Below are positions 61,977 to 64,000 of a stretch of DNA of 64,000 nt, piece by piece. Under the pieces are notes generated by a model. The model did no database searches and had not been told where the DNA came from. It saw nothing but the letters and a program-made list of their open reading frames with translations. This DNA comes from Flavobacterium zepuense (GTDB lineage: Bacteria; Bacteroidota; Bacteroidia; Flavobacteriales; Flavobacteriaceae), in contig NZ_VJVZ01000001.1 in assembly GCF_007097145.1 (NCBI RefSeq), positions 372,001 through 436,000 of the forward strand, read 5' to 3'. The position numbers and the translations under genes are program-made. Numbering within the stretch: the first letter of the stretch is position 1; the number at the start of each line of letters is the position of its first letter.

Positions 61977-62096
61977 GCTGATTATAAAATTTGTATCCTG
62001 TGCCCTACCCGGTTTCTTATGCGTGGTAAAACAGCAGAAGCGTTTTACATTTTTTGTTTAAGCCCTTTAATGAAACCCATGCGCTAAAAAGGTGTG
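61977..62096 (-). other. 5' leader of rpsA
   Basis: About 110 bases of non-coding leader lie between the promoter and the rpsA start. S1 autoregulates its own mRNA in E. coli, so a long leader is notable, but no clear structure was seen by eye. Confidence 0.4.
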
Positions 62097-62127
62097 CAAA
62101 AGTACTATATTTTTCTTGATTTCCAAA
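62097..62127 (-). promoter_or_regulatory. Promoter of rpsA
   Basis: On the minus strand TTTG (62124-62127) and TACTTTTG (62097-62104) are separated by 19 bases, a perfect fit to the Bacteroidota -33/-7 pattern. Confidence 0.8.
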
Positions 62128-62304
62128 CAATTACCACACGTTTTTAGAATCACTTTATATTTTAATCTCAAATAATTGAAAATTTGTTAAATATCGCATT
62201 TTCAAATCGAAAAGATTTTAACATTAGTTATAAGATAAATAATTTTATATACCTTAGGCACTGGAAAAAACTTGAAATTAAGTGGGGAAAACTTAATTTT
62301 TGTT

Positions 62305-64000
62305 ATGAAATATCTTAATAATAAAACATTTGCCCATGATGCAATTTTAGGGCTGCACCGTTCTATATTCATCCTCATTTTCCTGCTCAGCGGCACTGCG
62401 CTATGGGCACAGGCGCTTACGCTTACTGTTAACGCTACTAATCAAACCTGCCCAGGTAATGGCTCGCTTGCTTTTGTAGTACAAAATGCTCAGCCTAATG
62501 TACCTGTTATTTTTACTGTTTATAATTTACCTGATACCACCAATCCTATATATGTAGGGCCAAATACATCTTTACCCGGCCAGTCTGCCGGTAATTATAA
62601 GGTAGTAGCAACACAACAAGGACAGCCTCCCTCCGAAGCTAATGCAACCATAGGCAGTAACCTTACTCCTTTAACTTATACAATTGAAGGTACCAGTGCC
62701 AATTGCGGTAACGATGGTATTTTTACTATAAATGTGACATCGGGCAATGCCGTAAGCTATCAAATAAGCTCTGGCCCGGTAACGGTAGCCCCGCAGCCTT
62801 CAAATGTTTTTAATAATCTTCCGGCAGGATCTTACACCATTAAGGTTACCGATAATTGTGGCACATCCGTAGTTATAGCACAAACCCTTTTCTCAAACTC
62901 GCCCGTATTGGCAATATCACCACCACAGTTTCCTGATATTGCATTGCCCGACTGCGATCATATAACTATCTCAAACAGTATTACGCACAGTAATGATTTG
63001 CCTATAAATTACCCTTTAACAATAGCTATTACAGTATATCCTCCGGGTGGTGGTACACCGGTAATCTTTAACCAAACCGTTACCGCGGGTGATCCTGATA
63101 CCCAGGCTATACAACAAATTATACCTTTTTATTACGATACTGATTATTACTACGATATTACAGTTACCGACCCCTGCGGCACCCCCTATTCTTTAACCAA
63201 TAATCTTGTACGTCAGCAAATGTTTGCTTTAGGCACACTGGCCGATGCCGGTTGCGGGCAAAAACTCATTGTGGTTATACCTACAAAATATGTGGGGCCC
63301 TATACAATTACATTTGTAAACCCGCCTGCAGGTTTTGATCCCGTTGCTTTTAACGAAAATTATCCAGGGCCATTTTATGGCGAAACAACCGTTTTTGGCG
63401 AGGATGGCAATGCACCTCCTGTTGGCATTTATGAATTTTACATTGAAGATGCCTGCGGAAGGACATCAAGTCCTCACGGCCTTATAGAAATTGTTGCCCC
63501 GGATGTAGAACCTATAGGCAATGCTATAAATCTTGATTGTGAAGATAACCTGGGAGAACTTACTATAGAAGTACCTTCATACATTTTAGAATCGGTTGTA
63601 ATTACAACAGCACCCGCTGAATATTTTGACCTTTACCCTGGCCAAAACGATATTTCAGGCAATATTATTGACGATGGCACCTTAGAGATGGGTGGCCTGC
63701 CACCGGGTGAATATCATTTTACAGTACAGGATACCTGCGGTACGGTATACACCCCAGATCTTATAGTACAGGTACCCAATTATACTACTGGACAACCCTC
63801 ACTGGTTAGCAGGCCGGATTGTGTATCGGGACTCGGAACACTATCTATAGGGCATGCATCGGCAATATCATCGGTAATAATGACAATTGCACCACCAGGT
63901 TTTGATCAAACATTACTACCTTATGATGTTTCATCTAACATAAATTCAAACGGCGATTTTTACATGGCAGGTATGCTGCCCGGCAACTACAACTTTACCA
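62305..64000 (+). CDS. Large secreted repetitive protein, N-terminal part (truncated by window)
   Basis: The frame is open from the ATG at 62305 to the end of the window (565 codons). It has an N-terminal segment with a hydrophobic core (LHRSIFILIFLLSGTALWAQ). It continues with Ig-like repeats containing recurrent cysteines and TCPGNGS-, SANCGNDG-, VTDPCGTP-, EDACGRTS-, VQDTCGT-type turns. Such proteins in Flavobacteriia end in a gliding-motility-associated (T9SS type B) C-terminal domain, which would lie beyond the window. A function in surface adhesion or gliding is only an inference. Confidence 0.8.
   Translation, partial: MKYLNNKTFAHDAILGLHRSIFILIFLLSGTALWAQALTLTVNATNQTCPGNGSLAFVVQNAQPNVPVIFTVYNLPDTTNPIYVGPNTSLPGQSAGNYKVVATQQGQPPSEANATIGSNLTPLTYTIEGTSANCGNDGIFTINVTSGNAVSYQISSGPVTVAPQPSNVFNNLPAGSYTIKVTDNCGTSVVIAQTLFSNSPVLAISPPQFPDIALPDCDHITISNSITHSNDLPINYPLTIAITVYPPGGGTPVIFNQTVTAGDPDTQAIQQIIPFYYDTDYYYDITVTDPCGTPYSLTNNLVRQQMFALGTLADAGCGQKLIVVIPTKYVGPYTITFVNPPAGFDPVAFNENYPGPFYGETTVFGEDGNAPPVGIYEFYIEDACGRTSSPHGLIEIVAPDVEPIGNAINLDCEDNLGELTIEVPSYILESVVITTAPAEYFDLYPGQNDISGNIIDDGTLEMGGLPPGEYHFTVQDTCGTVYTPDLIVQVPNYTTGQPSLVSRPDCVSGLGTLSIGHASAISSVIMTIAPPGFDQTLLPYDVSSNINSNGDFYMAGMLPGNYNFT

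Noticed and set aside
62202..62396. A 64-codon minus-strand frame before the last gene
   Set aside because: It overlaps the start of the secreted-protein gene antisense and has no recognisable features.

Overview
This 64 kb window is chromosomal DNA of a Bacteroidota bacterium, most likely a Flavobacterium or close relative in the Flavobacteriaceae. The evidence: many promoters of the TTTG / TAnnTTTG type, a tmRNA encoding a GENNYALAA-type tag, type IX secretion (T9SS) sorting signals, a homoserine-pathway operon with a fused ThrA, OstA-like and DUF349 proteins, and a GldL-like small protein. No rRNA or tRNA gene was seen; the only RNA gene recognised is tmRNA.

Layout. 1-3.6 kb: a truncated beta-propeller sensor/regulator, an AlaDh/PNT-family dehydrogenase, an AT-rich stretch with one unknown membrane protein, and ssrA. 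3.7-14.0 kb: a complete potassium-uptake locus with a sigma-54-type response regulator, a small conserved-looking protein, an 18-residue mini-ORF, kdpF, kdpA, kdpB, kdpC, an OmpL-like porin, a stand-alone KdpD sensor half, and a separate HAMP-PAS histidine kinase. Several of these genes overlap by TAATG. 14.2-26 kb: sucC, twin lipocalin-like lipoproteins, lysA, a TlpA-like thioredoxin, a HAD phosphatase, an old yellow enzyme behind twin TetR-like operators, several small secreted proteins, and a protease/RimK fusion.

26-41 kb: hutH, the NAD(P)HX repair enzyme, and a threonine operon (leader peptide, thrA, thrB, a VapBC-like toxin-antitoxin pair, thrC). Then come an ArsR regulator with an SDR gene and shared AT-rich operators, relA/spoT, a Fur-family regulator and purA. 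41.4-42.6 kb: a REP-associated tyrosine transposase (RAYT) among its palindromes. 42.7-54.6 kb: OstA-like protein, class III aminotransferase, TPR protein, TonB-C protein, aroE, DUF349 protein, another REP pair, a HAD hydrolase with a phosphotransferase, and a ModF-like double ABC ATPase. 54.7-64 kb: a 1493-residue T9SS-secreted protein, a fasciclin protein, rpsA, and the start of a large repetitive secreted protein cut by the window end.

Most of the window is core metabolism. The parts most worth a second look are the threonine operon (an apparently near-leaderless Thr/Ile leader peptide, and a toxin-antitoxin module stitched into the operon by overlapping stop/start codons), the rewired kdp regulatory set, the RAYT/REP cluster with a transposase-free inverted pair 9 kb away, and several dispersed palindrome families. 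I did not find a clear candidate for a wholly new multi-gene system.
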